Shown: piece after piece, positions 47,928 to 56,451 of the stretch | Layout of the letters: each line of letters starts with the position of its first letter | Position numbering within the stretch: the stretch's first letter is position 1 | Source of the DNA: Bacteroidales bacterium | Lineage (GTDB): Bacteria > Bacteroidota > Bacteroidia > Bacteroidales > P3 | Length of the DNA: 64,000 nt | Direction of reading: 5' to 3' | Assembly: GCA_017934545.1 (NCBI GenBank) | Contig: JAGBJI010000013.1 | Coordinates: 1-64,000 of the forward strand | The notes under the pieces: model-generated | What the model saw: only the letters and a program-made list of their open reading frames with translations | The model's database searches: none | Told to the model about the DNA's origin: nothing | Program-made: the position numbers and the translations under genes

Positions 47928-48010
47928 TTTCGGACGGTTCAAAACTCGGTTTCAGACCGTCCGAAAGTATGTTTTGGACGGTTCAAAATTTACTTTCGGA
48001 CGGTTTAAAA
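47928..48010. repeat. 22-bp phased repeat element E8 (GGACGGT subfamily)
   Basis: Four 17-nt units start at 47928, 47950, 47972 and 47994, exactly 22 bp apart with five-base spacers. Units read TTTCGGACGGTTCAAAA or close variants; the second is inverted (TTTCAGACCGTCCGAAA). It lies in the 245-nt gap after the sirtuin gene and before the HU-like gene; nothing else is seen there except a promoter. Confidence 0.92.
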
Positions 48011-48043
48011 CAAAATCAATTCAGATTTTACGGAAATATTTCT

Positions 48044-48051
48044 TAACTTTG
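48044..48051 (+). promoter_or_regulatory. -7 element of the HU-like protein gene
   Basis: TAACTTTG followed by C, 62 nt upstream of the start codon. Confidence 0.55.
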
Positions 48052-48113
48052 CAAAAATATTATCAGCATTTAAAAAATTTTAATTTGCATAAAACATTAA
48101 AAAAAGGACGGTT

Positions 48114-48527
48114 ATGGGATTTCCTTTCATAAAATACAAACGCAAAATAAACAACAACGGTCACAAACAGGAAAAATACATGGCCAAGGCTTACAACACG
48201 GGCATGGTAGAGTTTGATGATTTAAGCATAAGAATGGAACAACACTGCACCTTGTCACGCAGCGACGTTCAGGCGGTGGTCATGGAGTTGGAATATCAGA
48301 TAGAAACGCTTTTGAAGCAGGGTCATTCGGTCAGAGTGGGCAACTTAGGCATATTTTACCCCACCCTGCAATCTTCGCTTGCCGAAGATGCGTCGCAGAT
48401 TCACCCCGGCTCAATAAAGAAAATAGTTTGCAATTTCCTTGCTTCCAAAAAGTTTAAATCAAATCTTAACGACACACAGTTCGATTTGATAGACAGGGAC
48501 GTAAGATTGTCAAAAGGCATTGAATAA
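48114..48527 (+). CDS. HU-like DNA-binding protein of the Bacteroidota type
   Basis: A 137-residue protein matching the Bacteroidota HU-like domain with an N-terminal extension (MGFPFIKYKRKINNNGHKQ). Core features are LSRSDVQAVVMELEYQIETLLKQGHSVRVGNLGIFYP, corresponding to the HU dimerisation helices and beta-arm. The start at 48114 is supported by AGGAC five bases upstream and by the family's KYK N-terminus; an internal ATG at 48180 would remove it. It may bind DNA architecturally. The gene is cotranscribed with miaB, 6 nt downstream. Confidence 0.88.
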   Translation: MGFPFIKYKRKINNNGHKQEKYMAKAYNTGMVEFDDLSIRMEQHCTLSRSDVQAVVMELEYQIETLLKQGHSVRVGNLGIFYPTLQSSLAEDASQIHPGSIKKIVCNFLASKKFKSNLNDTQFDLIDRDVRLSKGIE

Positions 48528-48533
48528 CACCAT

Positions 48534-49841
48534 ATGAAAAACGTTTACATAGAAACCTACGGCTGCCAGATGAACCAAGCCGACAGCGGAATTGTGGCAA
48601 AAGTGCTGACCGACAACGGTTATACGTTGGTAAACAACCAAGACGATGCCGACGTTATACTTATCAATACCTGTGCGGTGAGGGACAATGCCGAAAAACG
48701 CATACACAACCGTGTCCGCGACTTGCAAAGTCTGAAAAAGAAACACCCGTTGCTGAAAATAGGAATAATAGGTTGCATGGCAGAGAGGCTTAAAGACTCG
48801 CTAATCAACGAAGACAAGGCCGACGTTGTATGCGGCCCCGACGCATACAGGGATATTGCTGCGTTGATTGGGCAAACAACGGGTATAAACGTTGCTTTGT
48901 CTGACGAAGAAACCTACGAAGACATAGTTCCGTTGGAGATTGATTCTGACGGAATATCGGCGTTTATCTCCGTAATGAGAGGCTGCGAGAACTTCTGCTC
49001 GTATTGCGTGGTTCCGTACACAAGAGGCAAAGAGAGAAGCCGTTCGGCGTCAAGTATAATCAAACAAGCCGAAAGTCTGTTCAACAAAGGTTACAGGGAC
49101 ATAACGCTTTTGGGGCAAAATGTCAACTCATACCGTTTTGAAGACAACGGTAAGGTAATAGATTTTGCGGACTTGTTGGCAATGACGGCTGCTATAAATC
49201 CGCTTTTGCGGGTAAGGTTCGCCACGTCACACCCCAAAGATTTAAGCGAAAAACTCATAGACACCATAGCTTCGCACAAAAACATATGCAAATATATTCA
49301 CCTGCCCATACAATCGGGTTCGGACAATATGTTAAAGAAAATGAACCGCAAATATACGGTAAGCCAATACCTTGAAAAGACCGACCTTATCCGCAGAAAG
49401 ATACCCGACTGTGCTTTAAGTACGGACGTCATTGCGGGATTTTGCGGCGAAACCGAAGAAGACCACAGGCAAACGCTTGAAATATTCAAACGCATTGGCT
49501 ACGATTCGGCTTATATGTTCAAATATTCAGAACGGCCGGGTACATTGGCGTCTAAAAAGTATGCGGACGATGTCAAGGAAGAAGAAAAGGTAAGAAGGTT
49601 GCAACAGATAATAGATTTGCAACGCGAACTTTCGCTTTCAAGCAACAAAAAAGATATAGGCAAAACTTTTGAAGTTTTGGTTGAGGGTGAAAGCAAGCGG
49701 GATAAGACCAAACTTTACGGCAGGACATCGCAGAACAAAGTAGTGATATTTGACAAACAGGACAACAAAAAAGGAGATTATATACTTGTGGAAATTGAAA
49801 ACTGCACGTCAGCAACTCTTTTCGGCAAAAAAAAACAGTAA
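48534..49841 (+). CDS. miaB: tRNA (N6-isopentenyladenosine-37 C2) methylthiotransferase
   Basis: A 435-residue radical SAM methylthiotransferase. The N-terminal UPF0004 domain has ETYGCQMNQADS with two further cysteines in INTCAVRDNA and GIIGCMAERL. The radical SAM motif is CENFCSYC near residue 150, and the C-terminal TRAM domain is at about 375-435. It thiomethylates i6A37 of tRNAs reading UNN codons. ETYGCQMN and the overall length favour MiaB over RimO or MtaB. Confidence 0.97.
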   Translation: MKNVYIETYGCQMNQADSGIVAKVLTDNGYTLVNNQDDADVILINTCAVRDNAEKRIHNRVRDLQSLKKKHPLLKIGIIGCMAERLKDSLINEDKADVVCGPDAYRDIAALIGQTTGINVALSDEETYEDIVPLEIDSDGISAFISVMRGCENFCSYCVVPYTRGKERSRSASSIIKQAESLFNKGYRDITLLGQNVNSYRFEDNGKVIDFADLLAMTAAINPLLRVRFATSHPKDLSEKLIDTIASHKNICKYIHLPIQSGSDNMLKKMNRKYTVSQYLEKTDLIRRKIPDCALSTDVIAGFCGETEEDHRQTLEIFKRIGYDSAYMFKYSERPGTLASKKYADDVKEEEKVRRLQQIIDLQRELSLSSNKKDIGKTFEVLVEGESKRDKTKLYGRTSQNKVVIFDKQDNKKGDYILVEIENCTSATLFGKKKQ

Positions 49842-49845
49842 TTGC

Positions 49846-49876
49846 TTTGTAAAAACAAAAAATAATAATACCTTTG
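49846..49876 (+). promoter_or_regulatory. Promoter of the polysaccharide export operon
   Basis: TTTG (49846-49849), a 19-nt gap and TACCTTTG (49869-49876) followed by C match the full consensus, just after the miaB stop and 23 nt upstream of the wza-like start. Confidence 0.7.
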
Positions 49877-49899
49877 CAAATTCAAATATACATATACAT

Positions 49900-50727
49900 A
49901 TGAGAAACATTATAAAATTCAGCGGAATAGCGGTTGCGGTGTTTATTTTGGCATCCTGTACATCGCAGAAAAACCTTATATATTTCCAAAACGACGAATT
50001 GGATTCCAACATTCCCGACGAACAGGTTTACAATTACCCGCAAGGGCATAACAATGCCTCACCCGAATACAGGCTTCAGCCCCATGACATGTTGTATATC
50101 CAAATCTATTCTTCCATGGATGAGGAAACAAACAAACTTTTCTCGGGCAGCAGCTCAAGCAACTCAAATTATACCACCACTTCCGAAACGGGTATTTTCT
50201 TAAATTCATATGAGGTTAATGACGAGGGAAATATAACCCTTCCTGTTATAGGGGACATTAATGTAACAGGTATGACGATTGACGAAGTTAAAGAAAAAAT
50301 CCGCATCAAAGCGGAAGAATATTCCAAGGGAATAGTGGTTTCCTGCCGTATGGTCACTTTTAAGATAAAGGTTGCGGGGGAAATAGCCCGTCCGGGCATA
50401 TATACTTTCTACCAACCGAGCGTTGACATCTTTGATGCGTTGTTGGCAGCTGGTGATTTGACTTACGACGGCAACCGTTCAAAGATACGCGTTGTCAGAA
50501 AGACCGCTACGGAAGATGTGGTGTATACTTTGGATATAAGAAAAGCTTCAGTAATGAGGGACCCTCACTATTATTTGCGGCCGGGTGACATTGTATATGT
50601 AGAACCTAATAAAAACACCAAGAATCTTACTTACTTAAACCGTCCTCTTTCTACAATCGGATCCATCGCATCGGTCATTACGGCATTCGTAACAGTGATT
50701 TTGGCAATACACAATGCAACAAAATAA
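49900..50727 (+). CDS. Outer-membrane polysaccharide export lipoprotein (Wza-like)
   Basis: A 275-residue lipoprotein with lipobox LASC (Cys20). The Poly_export domain begins YRLQPHDMLYIQIYS, followed by one SLBB-type block (VAGEIARPGIYTFYQPSVDIFDALLAAGDL), and ends with RPGDIVYVEP and a C-terminal hydrophobic helix. An upstream extension of the frame to 49750 is a read-through of miaB and is rejected. It forms the outer-membrane export channel with the Wzc-like gene 19 nt downstream. Confidence 0.93.
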   Translation: MRNIIKFSGIAVAVFILASCTSQKNLIYFQNDELDSNIPDEQVYNYPQGHNNASPEYRLQPHDMLYIQIYSSMDEETNKLFSGSSSSNSNYTTTSETGIFLNSYEVNDEGNITLPVIGDINVTGMTIDEVKEKIRIKAEEYSKGIVVSCRMVTFKIKVAGEIARPGIYTFYQPSVDIFDALLAAGDLTYDGNRSKIRVVRKTATEDVVYTLDIRKASVMRDPHYYLRPGDIVYVEPNKNTKNLTYLNRPLSTIGSIASVITAFVTVILAIHNATK

Positions 50728-50746
50728 ATAAAAACACAGCAAAAAC

Positions 50747-53332
50747 ATGAACCAAACCAATAATACAAACCAATATAACGTACCTGCTCCGCAGGAACAG
50801 AGCGAAAATCAAATTAATTTTGCGGAATTATGGTTTAAAATCCTTGACAAATGGTATTTCTTTGTCATTGCGGTGGTTTTAGCACTGATTATAGCGTTTT
50901 TAGTCAACAGATATGCAACGCCTAAATACGAAGCCACAACTTCTTTGTTGATAAAATCCAACAACGATATGTTGAACAGTTTGGATATGGGTCCCGTGTT
51001 AAACAGAAACTACAACGCTTCGGATTTCCAAAACGCCATAGGAACCATCCAATCGTTCACTATGACCAAGCGGACTCTGAAGGCAATGGAACTTTACTGC
51101 AATTACTACGAAAGGATTAACTTCAGAAACGTGGACATATATAAAGAAAATCCGTTCGAAGTTATCCTTGACCCCGCAAAAGACAAACAGCCTACCGGTT
51201 TTATGATAAAAGTAAAATTGGAATCGGCCGATGCCTGCCGTATATCTTACGCTGCAAAAATGGCAGTGCCTGTTTACGACTATGCTGAAGACGTTTTGTC
51301 GCAGGAACAGGTCAACATACCAGCAAGAGATAACGTAAAACTTGCATACAACCAATGGTATACTCTTGACGGAATGAGATTCAAAATAAAACTTAAGGAC
51401 TCTTGGAATCAGAATCTGTCAAAAATAGACTACGCTTTCACCATTAATGACTTTGATTACTTGGCCGGAGCGTTTAATTCCACAAAAATAGACCTTATAA
51501 ATAAGGAAGCGTCAATTGTAACCATAAAATTCCGCCATCCTAATCAGAAAAAAGCAGTGGATTTTGTGAACATGCTTTGCAAGATTTACATTGACCAAAC
51601 GTTTGAAGAGAAGAATTATCTTAATGTTGCTACAATCAACTTCGTCAATTCACAGATAAACTCCATCGGAGATTCGCTTTCCAAAGCCGAAGCGAGAAAA
51701 GAAGCTTTCCAACAGTCAAGCAACACACTTAATCTGACTAACGACGGACAATATTTGTACAACCGTGTGAACGATTTGCAAACAAAACGTGCCGAAGAGT
51801 ACACCCGCCAACAATATTTTGCACATCTGTCAAACTATTTGGACAAATCGGAATTGGACGAAGCGATAGCATCGCCTGCGGCAATGGGTGTATCGGACCC
51901 CGTTCTCAACGGATTGATAGAACAATTGACAGGAGCAATCATAACTTATAAAACGGCAATAGAAAACCGAACGGAAAAGAACCCGAGAACCAAAGAACTT
52001 CAAATAAAAATTCAGACTTTAAGAAAGCAAATAGGAGAAAGTTTGAAAAATTTGAAGAACGTATCGGATTTAAATATGAGGGAATTGCAACGCCAACAGA
52101 ACGAACTTCAGGTACAGATAGACAAATTGCCTTCAACCGAAAGAAATATGATTAACATTGAACGTCAATTCAAGTTCAATGACGAAATATACACGTTCTT
52201 ATATCAAAAAAGGGCGGATGCAGAGATTGCAAAAAACGCAGCATTGCCTGACCACAAAGTCATAGACAAAGCTTTGACGAGTATAAAAGTTTCCCCTAAA
52301 AGCGGAATGAACTACTTGATTGCATTTGTACTCGGATTGGTTATACCCGGACTTTACATCTTTGTACGCTATATAACAAAGGATACTATAGACAGCAAAG
52401 ACGACGTGGCGAAACTGTCAGACAATCCTGTACTTGGCTACATCCCTGAATTCCCTAAAGAATATCATAAATTCATTGTATTTGACAAACCGCGCAGTCA
52501 GATAACCGAGGCATACCGTTCTATACGTACCAACATTAAATATGTATTCAACGAGGACGATAAAGAAAACGGCAACGTTATTTTGGTTACTTCCGCAATG
52601 CCGGGTGAAGGAAAGAGTTTGACTTCATTCAATATCGCATCCGTTTTCTCAATAACTGGCAACAAAACCTTATATGTTGAATATGACTTGCGTAAACCGC
52701 GTTTGTACAAACAACTTAACTTGAATTCAGCGGTAGGTATATCCACTTATTATATAGGACAGACTTCTTTGGAGGACTCTATTCAACATACGGAATTTGA
52801 CAATTTGGACGCTCTTTGCGTAGGTCCAGTTCCGCCTAACCCATCGGAAATCATAGACTCCAAGAAAAACAAAGACTTAATCCAGGAATTTAGAAAGAGA
52901 TATGACTATATAATTTTGGATACCCCTCCTGTAAACTTGATAGCGGACGCACAAACGCTTGCAAAAGAAGCAGACATATCTTTGTTTGTAGTACGTTTGG
53001 GAGTAACTTCTTCAAGTATTTTGAGCGTATGTCTTACCGAAATGGAACAACGAAGCGGCGTGAAACCTAAATTAGTACTTAACGGCATAAAGACCATTAT
53101 GCAGAAATACGGTTACGGCAAAGGATACGGCTACGGTTACGGTTATGGATACGGAGGATACGGTTACGGCAAGAGCTACGGCTACGGAGGATACGGCAAA
53201 GGCTCTTCGTACGGTTACGGATACGGTTACGGTGATTATTTGAAAGAATATACATTCGGATATTTTGAAGATGAAAACACGGAAGTAAAACGCAAGAAAA
53301 AATCTTCCGGCAAATCATCGGATAAAAACTGA
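50747..53332 (+). CDS. Polysaccharide co-polymerase with tyrosine-kinase domain (Wzc-like)
   Basis: An 861-residue protein. A cytosolic N-terminus precedes TM1 (about residues 32-54), then a periplasmic Wzz domain with coiled-coil segments, TM2 (about 525-543) and a cytosolic BY-kinase domain. Walker A is AMPGEGKS near residues 616-623, Walker A' VEYDLRKPR, and Walker B YIILDTPP. The tail (about 787-836) is Gly-Tyr alternation (GYGYGYGYGG), far more Tyr-rich than in typical Wzc, and ends in a Lys-rich stretch. It controls chain length and export of the surface glycan by tyrosine phosphorylation. Confidence 0.95.
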   Translation: MNQTNNTNQYNVPAPQEQSENQINFAELWFKILDKWYFFVIAVVLALIIAFLVNRYATPKYEATTSLLIKSNNDMLNSLDMGPVLNRNYNASDFQNAIGTIQSFTMTKRTLKAMELYCNYYERINFRNVDIYKENPFEVILDPAKDKQPTGFMIKVKLESADACRISYAAKMAVPVYDYAEDVLSQEQVNIPARDNVKLAYNQWYTLDGMRFKIKLKDSWNQNLSKIDYAFTINDFDYLAGAFNSTKIDLINKEASIVTIKFRHPNQKKAVDFVNMLCKIYIDQTFEEKNYLNVATINFVNSQINSIGDSLSKAEARKEAFQQSSNTLNLTNDGQYLYNRVNDLQTKRAEEYTRQQYFAHLSNYLDKSELDEAIASPAAMGVSDPVLNGLIEQLTGAIITYKTAIENRTEKNPRTKELQIKIQTLRKQIGESLKNLKNVSDLNMRELQRQQNELQVQIDKLPSTERNMINIERQFKFNDEIYTFLYQKRADAEIAKNAALPDHKVIDKALTSIKVSPKSGMNYLIAFVLGLVIPGLYIFVRYITKDTIDSKDDVAKLSDNPVLGYIPEFPKEYHKFIVFDKPRSQITEAYRSIRTNIKYVFNEDDKENGNVILVTSAMPGEGKSLTSFNIASVFSITGNKTLYVEYDLRKPRLYKQLNLNSAVGISTYYIGQTSLEDSIQHTEFDNLDALCVGPVPPNPSEIIDSKKNKDLIQEFRKRYDYIILDTPPVNLIADAQTLAKEADISLFVVRLGVTSSSILSVCLTEMEQRSGVKPKLVLNGIKTIMQKYGYGKGYGYGYGYGYGGYGYGKSYGYGGYGKGSSYGYGYGYGDYLKEYTFGYFEDENTEVKRKKKSSGKSSDKN

Positions 53333-53352
53333 AAATATTCCCGTTCGGAGTA

Positions 53353-54351
53353 ATGGCAAAAAAATCAAATAAGCATTGCAACATTCCGATATTCATACCT
53401 CAACAAGCATGTCCGCATCAATGTATTTACTGTAACCAGAGGTATATTAGCGGTCAGCATACAATTCCGGGCAAACAGGAAGTAAAACAAACAATAGATA
53501 AATATCTTTCAACCGCTGAAGAAGACACAGACATACAAGTTGCCTTCTTCGGCGGAACTTTTACAGCTCTGGGCATAGAAGAACAACTCTCATACTTAAA
53601 AACAGTAAAGCCTTACATAGACAGTAAACGTATCCGCTCCGTACGTCTGTCCACACGCCCCGATTACATCAATACGGAAATACTTGATATGTTGAAACAA
53701 TACAATGTAACCGATATTGAACTCGGAGCGCAAAGCCTTGACGACGGAGTATTGCAATACTCGCAGCGGGGACACACCGTCAGGGACGTAACAGAGGCTT
53801 CAAACCTTATAACTGCCTACGGATTTAATTTAGGTCTGCAGATGATGATTGGCCTGCCGCAAGACACACTGCAAAAAAGTATTCATACGGCACAAACAAT
53901 AGTATCCCTTAAAGCCGTTTGCACAAGAATTTATCCTACTTTGGTCATTGAACGCACTCCTTTGGCCGCTCTTTACAGACAAGGTCAATATCAACCCCTG
54001 TCAATTGAACAAGCGGTGCATTGGACAAAGGAAATATACAAGATTTTTGTCAAAGAAAACGTAAATGTGCTGCGTGTCGGATTGCACCCGTCGGAAGATT
54101 TGCTCAACGGCAAAGGCTATATTGCAGGACCGTTCCACCCTTCGTTTTTTGAACTTGTGCTTACGGAGTTGTGGAAAGAAAAGTTTACGGCATTGCCTGC
54201 TGATACACAACTAATAAAAGTAAACCCCGCCGACATAAACTATGCCGTAGGCTATTGTTCGTCAAATCTTAAATATTTGAAAACTGTAAATAAGAATATT
54301 AAAATCTTGCAGGACGCAACCGTTGACAGAAACAATTTTGTCTGTCTTTAA
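53353..54351 (+). CDS. Elp3-like radical SAM protein
   Basis: A 332-residue protein with the radical SAM motif CPHQCIYC near residues 20-27 and the Elp3/coproporphyrinogen-type block AFFGGTFTALG, STRPDYI, and VTDIELGAQSLDD. Members of this group lack the acetyltransferase domain of Elp3; function is unassigned. It starts 20 nt after the Wzc-like stop and may belong to that transcript. It converges with the acyltransferase gene across 2 nt. Confidence 0.9.
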   Translation: MAKKSNKHCNIPIFIPQQACPHQCIYCNQRYISGQHTIPGKQEVKQTIDKYLSTAEEDTDIQVAFFGGTFTALGIEEQLSYLKTVKPYIDSKRIRSVRLSTRPDYINTEILDMLKQYNVTDIELGAQSLDDGVLQYSQRGHTVRDVTEASNLITAYGFNLGLQMMIGLPQDTLQKSIHTAQTIVSLKAVCTRIYPTLVIERTPLAALYRQGQYQPLSIEQAVHWTKEIYKIFVKENVNVLRVGLHPSEDLLNGKGYIAGPFHPSFFELVLTELWKEKFTALPADTQLIKVNPADINYAVGYCSSNLKYLKTVNKNIKILQDATVDRNNFVCL

Positions 54352-54353
54352 AA

Positions 54354-54926
54354 TTATTGCTTTAAATACTCTTTGCTCAAATTAAATTTCTCGGGGTGTT
54401 TGGCTCTGACGTTCTTGTAAAAATTTTCTATTATTAAAAAATCCTTTTTGAAATCGCCGCTCGGCACTAACTTATCCTGTTTGTTGACTCCGCATGTTTT
54501 CTTTTCGTAATCAATCCATGCCATAAAAACAGGACGGTTGCTTTGCTGGGCAATATAATAAAATCCCCTTTTCCAATTGTCAGTACGTTTTCTCGTGCCT
54601 TCGGGAGTTATGATAACGGAAAAGTTCTTATCGGTTTGCAAACGTCGGACAATATCCGTAAAAAATCCCCTGCCGTCATGCCCTCTGTCAACAGGCACGG
54701 CTCCCAACATCTTCAGTATTGCTCCGAGCGGAAAGAAAAACAATTCTTTCTTTATAAGAAAACGGCTGTTTATGCCTAAAGCCCACAGACCTGCCCTTCC
54801 CCAGACAAAATCCCACATACTTGTGTGGGGAGCTTCAATAATAACGGCGTTTTTCATCTCTTCGGAAAAATCCGAATGAAGATGAAAACCGCCTGCTTTA
54901 AGTATCAATCTGCCTAATGTACGCAT
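54354..54926 (-). CDS. Lysophospholipid acyltransferase family protein (PlsC-like)
   Basis: A 190-residue protein with the acyltransferase motif HTSMWD (H34 and D39) and TPEGTRKR near residue 110, the substrate-binding EGTR block. It is shorter than canonical PlsC and has no strong transmembrane helix. It could acylate lysophospholipids or other lipids. Its start overlaps the ackA stop by one base, so it is cotranslated with acetate kinase. Confidence 0.9.
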   Translation of the reverse strand: MRTLGRLILKAGGFHLHSDFSEEMKNAVIIEAPHTSMWDFVWGRAGLWALGINSRFLIKKELFFFPLGAILKMLGAVPVDRGHDGRGFFTDIVRRLQTDKNFSVIITPEGTRKRTDNWKRGFYYIAQQSNRPVFMAWIDYEKKTCGVNKQDKLVPSGDFKKDFLIIENFYKNVRAKHPEKFNLSKEYLKQ

Positions 54927-56131
54927 TACTTAACCAAAAGATATGTATCCTTTGCTATTACATACTCTTCGTCAGTTGTAACGGACAATATCTTAACCTT
55001 ACTGTCTGGTGTTGAGATTATTCCGTCTTTGCCTGCCGTCTGTTCGTTGACCTGTTTGTCCAATACGGCACCCAAGAATTCCAATCCGCTTGATATTGCC
55101 TGTCTTTGCCACCAAGCATTTTCGCCTATTCCTCCGGTGAACAATATGATGTCCACACCGCCCATTGCTGCGGCATATGCACCTATGTATTTTTTCACTC
55201 TGTATGCAAAAACGTCAAACGCATCGCTCAACCGTTGGTTGCCTTCACGTTTGCCCGCCATTATGTCACGCATGTCCGTAACGCCGTCTGTCAAACCGTT
55301 CAATCCGCAATCCTTGGTGATAAATCTGTTCAACTCTTTGTATCCCCAGCCTTCTTTTTCGCCTAAATACAACAAAGCACCTGCGTCTATATCTCCGCAA
55401 CGCGAACCCATCACCAAACCTTCAACGGTTGTAAATCCCATGGAAGTGTCAACGCTCTTACCGTTCAAAACCGCTGCAACCGAAGCTCCGCTTCCTAAAT
55501 GGCAGGATATTATCTTGGAATTGTTTATGTCTATTCCAGCCATTTTTGCCGCTTTAGGTGCTACATAACGGTGCGAGGTTCCGTGAAAACCGTATCTTCT
55601 TATGCGGTACTGCTCGTAATATTTGTAAGGAATACCGTAAAGGTAAGCATGAGGCTGCAAGGTGTGGTGGAATGCCGTGTCAAACACTGCAACTTGAGGT
55701 GCATCAGGCAGCAATGCTTCCATTGCCTCTATACCTGCAAGGTTGGCAGGGGTATGCAACGGAGCCAAAGGCTCAAGCGATTTTATGTGCTGTTTCACCT
55801 GTGCGTCTATCAACACGCTTTTTGTGAATATCTCCCCGCCGTGTGCCACTCTGTGACCGCAAGCCTGAATCTCGTTAAGGGAAGAAATAACGCCGATTTC
55901 TGAATCCGTCAAAGCGTTAAGCACCATGTTGATACCTGCTTTGTGATTAGGTATCGGCACTTGTTTGTAATATTTTTCTTTACCCTGCGGTTTATGGGTG
56001 AATTCACCCATTTCAAGTCCCACTCTTTCGCAAAGTCCTTTGGCCAAAAGTACGGAATCGTTGTCATTAACAATATCTATCAACTGATATTTTATCGATG
56101 AACTTCCGCAATTTAAAACTAAAATTTTCAT
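54926..56131 (-). CDS. ackA: Acetate kinase
   Basis: A 401-residue ASKHA-fold kinase with LVLNCGSSSIKYQL near the N-terminus, VFDTAFHHTL, GFHGTSHRYVA, SCHLGSGASV and TGGIGENAWW. It interconverts acetyl phosphate and acetate with ATP in fermentation. The usual partner phosphotransacetylase is not adjacent; upstream is a gene-free gap with the promoter and repeat E10. Confidence 0.97.
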   Translation of the reverse strand: MKILVLNCGSSSIKYQLIDIVNDNDSVLLAKGLCERVGLEMGEFTHKPQGKEKYYKQVPIPNHKAGINMVLNALTDSEIGVISSLNEIQACGHRVAHGGEIFTKSVLIDAQVKQHIKSLEPLAPLHTPANLAGIEAMEALLPDAPQVAVFDTAFHHTLQPHAYLYGIPYKYYEQYRIRRYGFHGTSHRYVAPKAAKMAGIDINNSKIISCHLGSGASVAAVLNGKSVDTSMGFTTVEGLVMGSRCGDIDAGALLYLGEKEGWGYKELNRFITKDCGLNGLTDGVTDMRDIMAGKREGNQRLSDAFDVFAYRVKKYIGAYAAAMGGVDIILFTGGIGENAWWQRQAISSGLEFLGAVLDKQVNEQTAGKDGIISTPDSKVKILSVTTDEEYVIAKDTYLLVK

Positions 56132-56190
56132 ATCATTACTCTGTTTTTAACAACTATTCTTTATAAAGTGACAAAATCACTTACAGAATT

Positions 56191-56221
56191 CAAAATTACA
56201 AAAAAAAAACGAGCCTACAAA
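56191..56221 (-). promoter_or_regulatory. Promoter of ackA
   Basis: On the minus strand TTTG (56221-56218) and TAATTTTG (56198-56191) are separated by 19 nt, 60 nt upstream of the ackA start. Confidence 0.65.
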
Positions 56222-56293
56222 GAAAAAACCGAAAAATTTCACTCCCTCCGCCCTGCTCCTTGCGTATTAGATTTTGCCCTTACACTCCTTACC

Positions 56294-56408
56294 GCTGCCC
56301 CTTCTGAAAGTAAACACAAAAAAATCTGATTTTTTCATTCAAAAAACCTATTTTTTTGAGTGAAAAAACCTATTTTTTTTGACATTCTTTTCTAAAAAGG
56401 CAACAGCA
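56294..56408. repeat. 22-bp phased repeat element E10 (CCTATT subfamily)
   Basis: Cores are TCTGAT at 56325, CCTATT at 56347 and CCTATT at 56369, exactly 22 bp apart. Weak inverted arms start GCTGCCCCTTCTGAAAG (56294) and end AAAAAGGCAACAGC (56408). The 320-nt gap between ackA and the membrane protein gene holds this, the ackA promoter and the following hairpin. Confidence 0.85.
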
Positions 56409-56431
56409 CTGCCGCTTTAGGCGGCAGTGCT
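56405..56431 (-). terminator. Hairpin after the pheT operon
   Basis: The stem AGCACTGCCGC / GCGGCAGTGCT (11 bp, five-base loop), 20 nt after the last gene. On the minus strand a short T stretch follows a few bases later, so it is probably an intrinsic terminator. Confidence 0.6.
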
Positions 56432-56451
56432 GCTATGAAAGGCGTCAGCCT

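Noticed and set aside
48180..48527. Shorter start of the HU-like protein
   Set aside because: The N-terminal extension from 48114 matches the Bacteroidota HU-like family and has a better ribosome site.
49750..49899. Longer N-terminus of the Wza-like lipoprotein
   Set aside because: It overlaps miaB and would bury the lipoprotein signal peptide.
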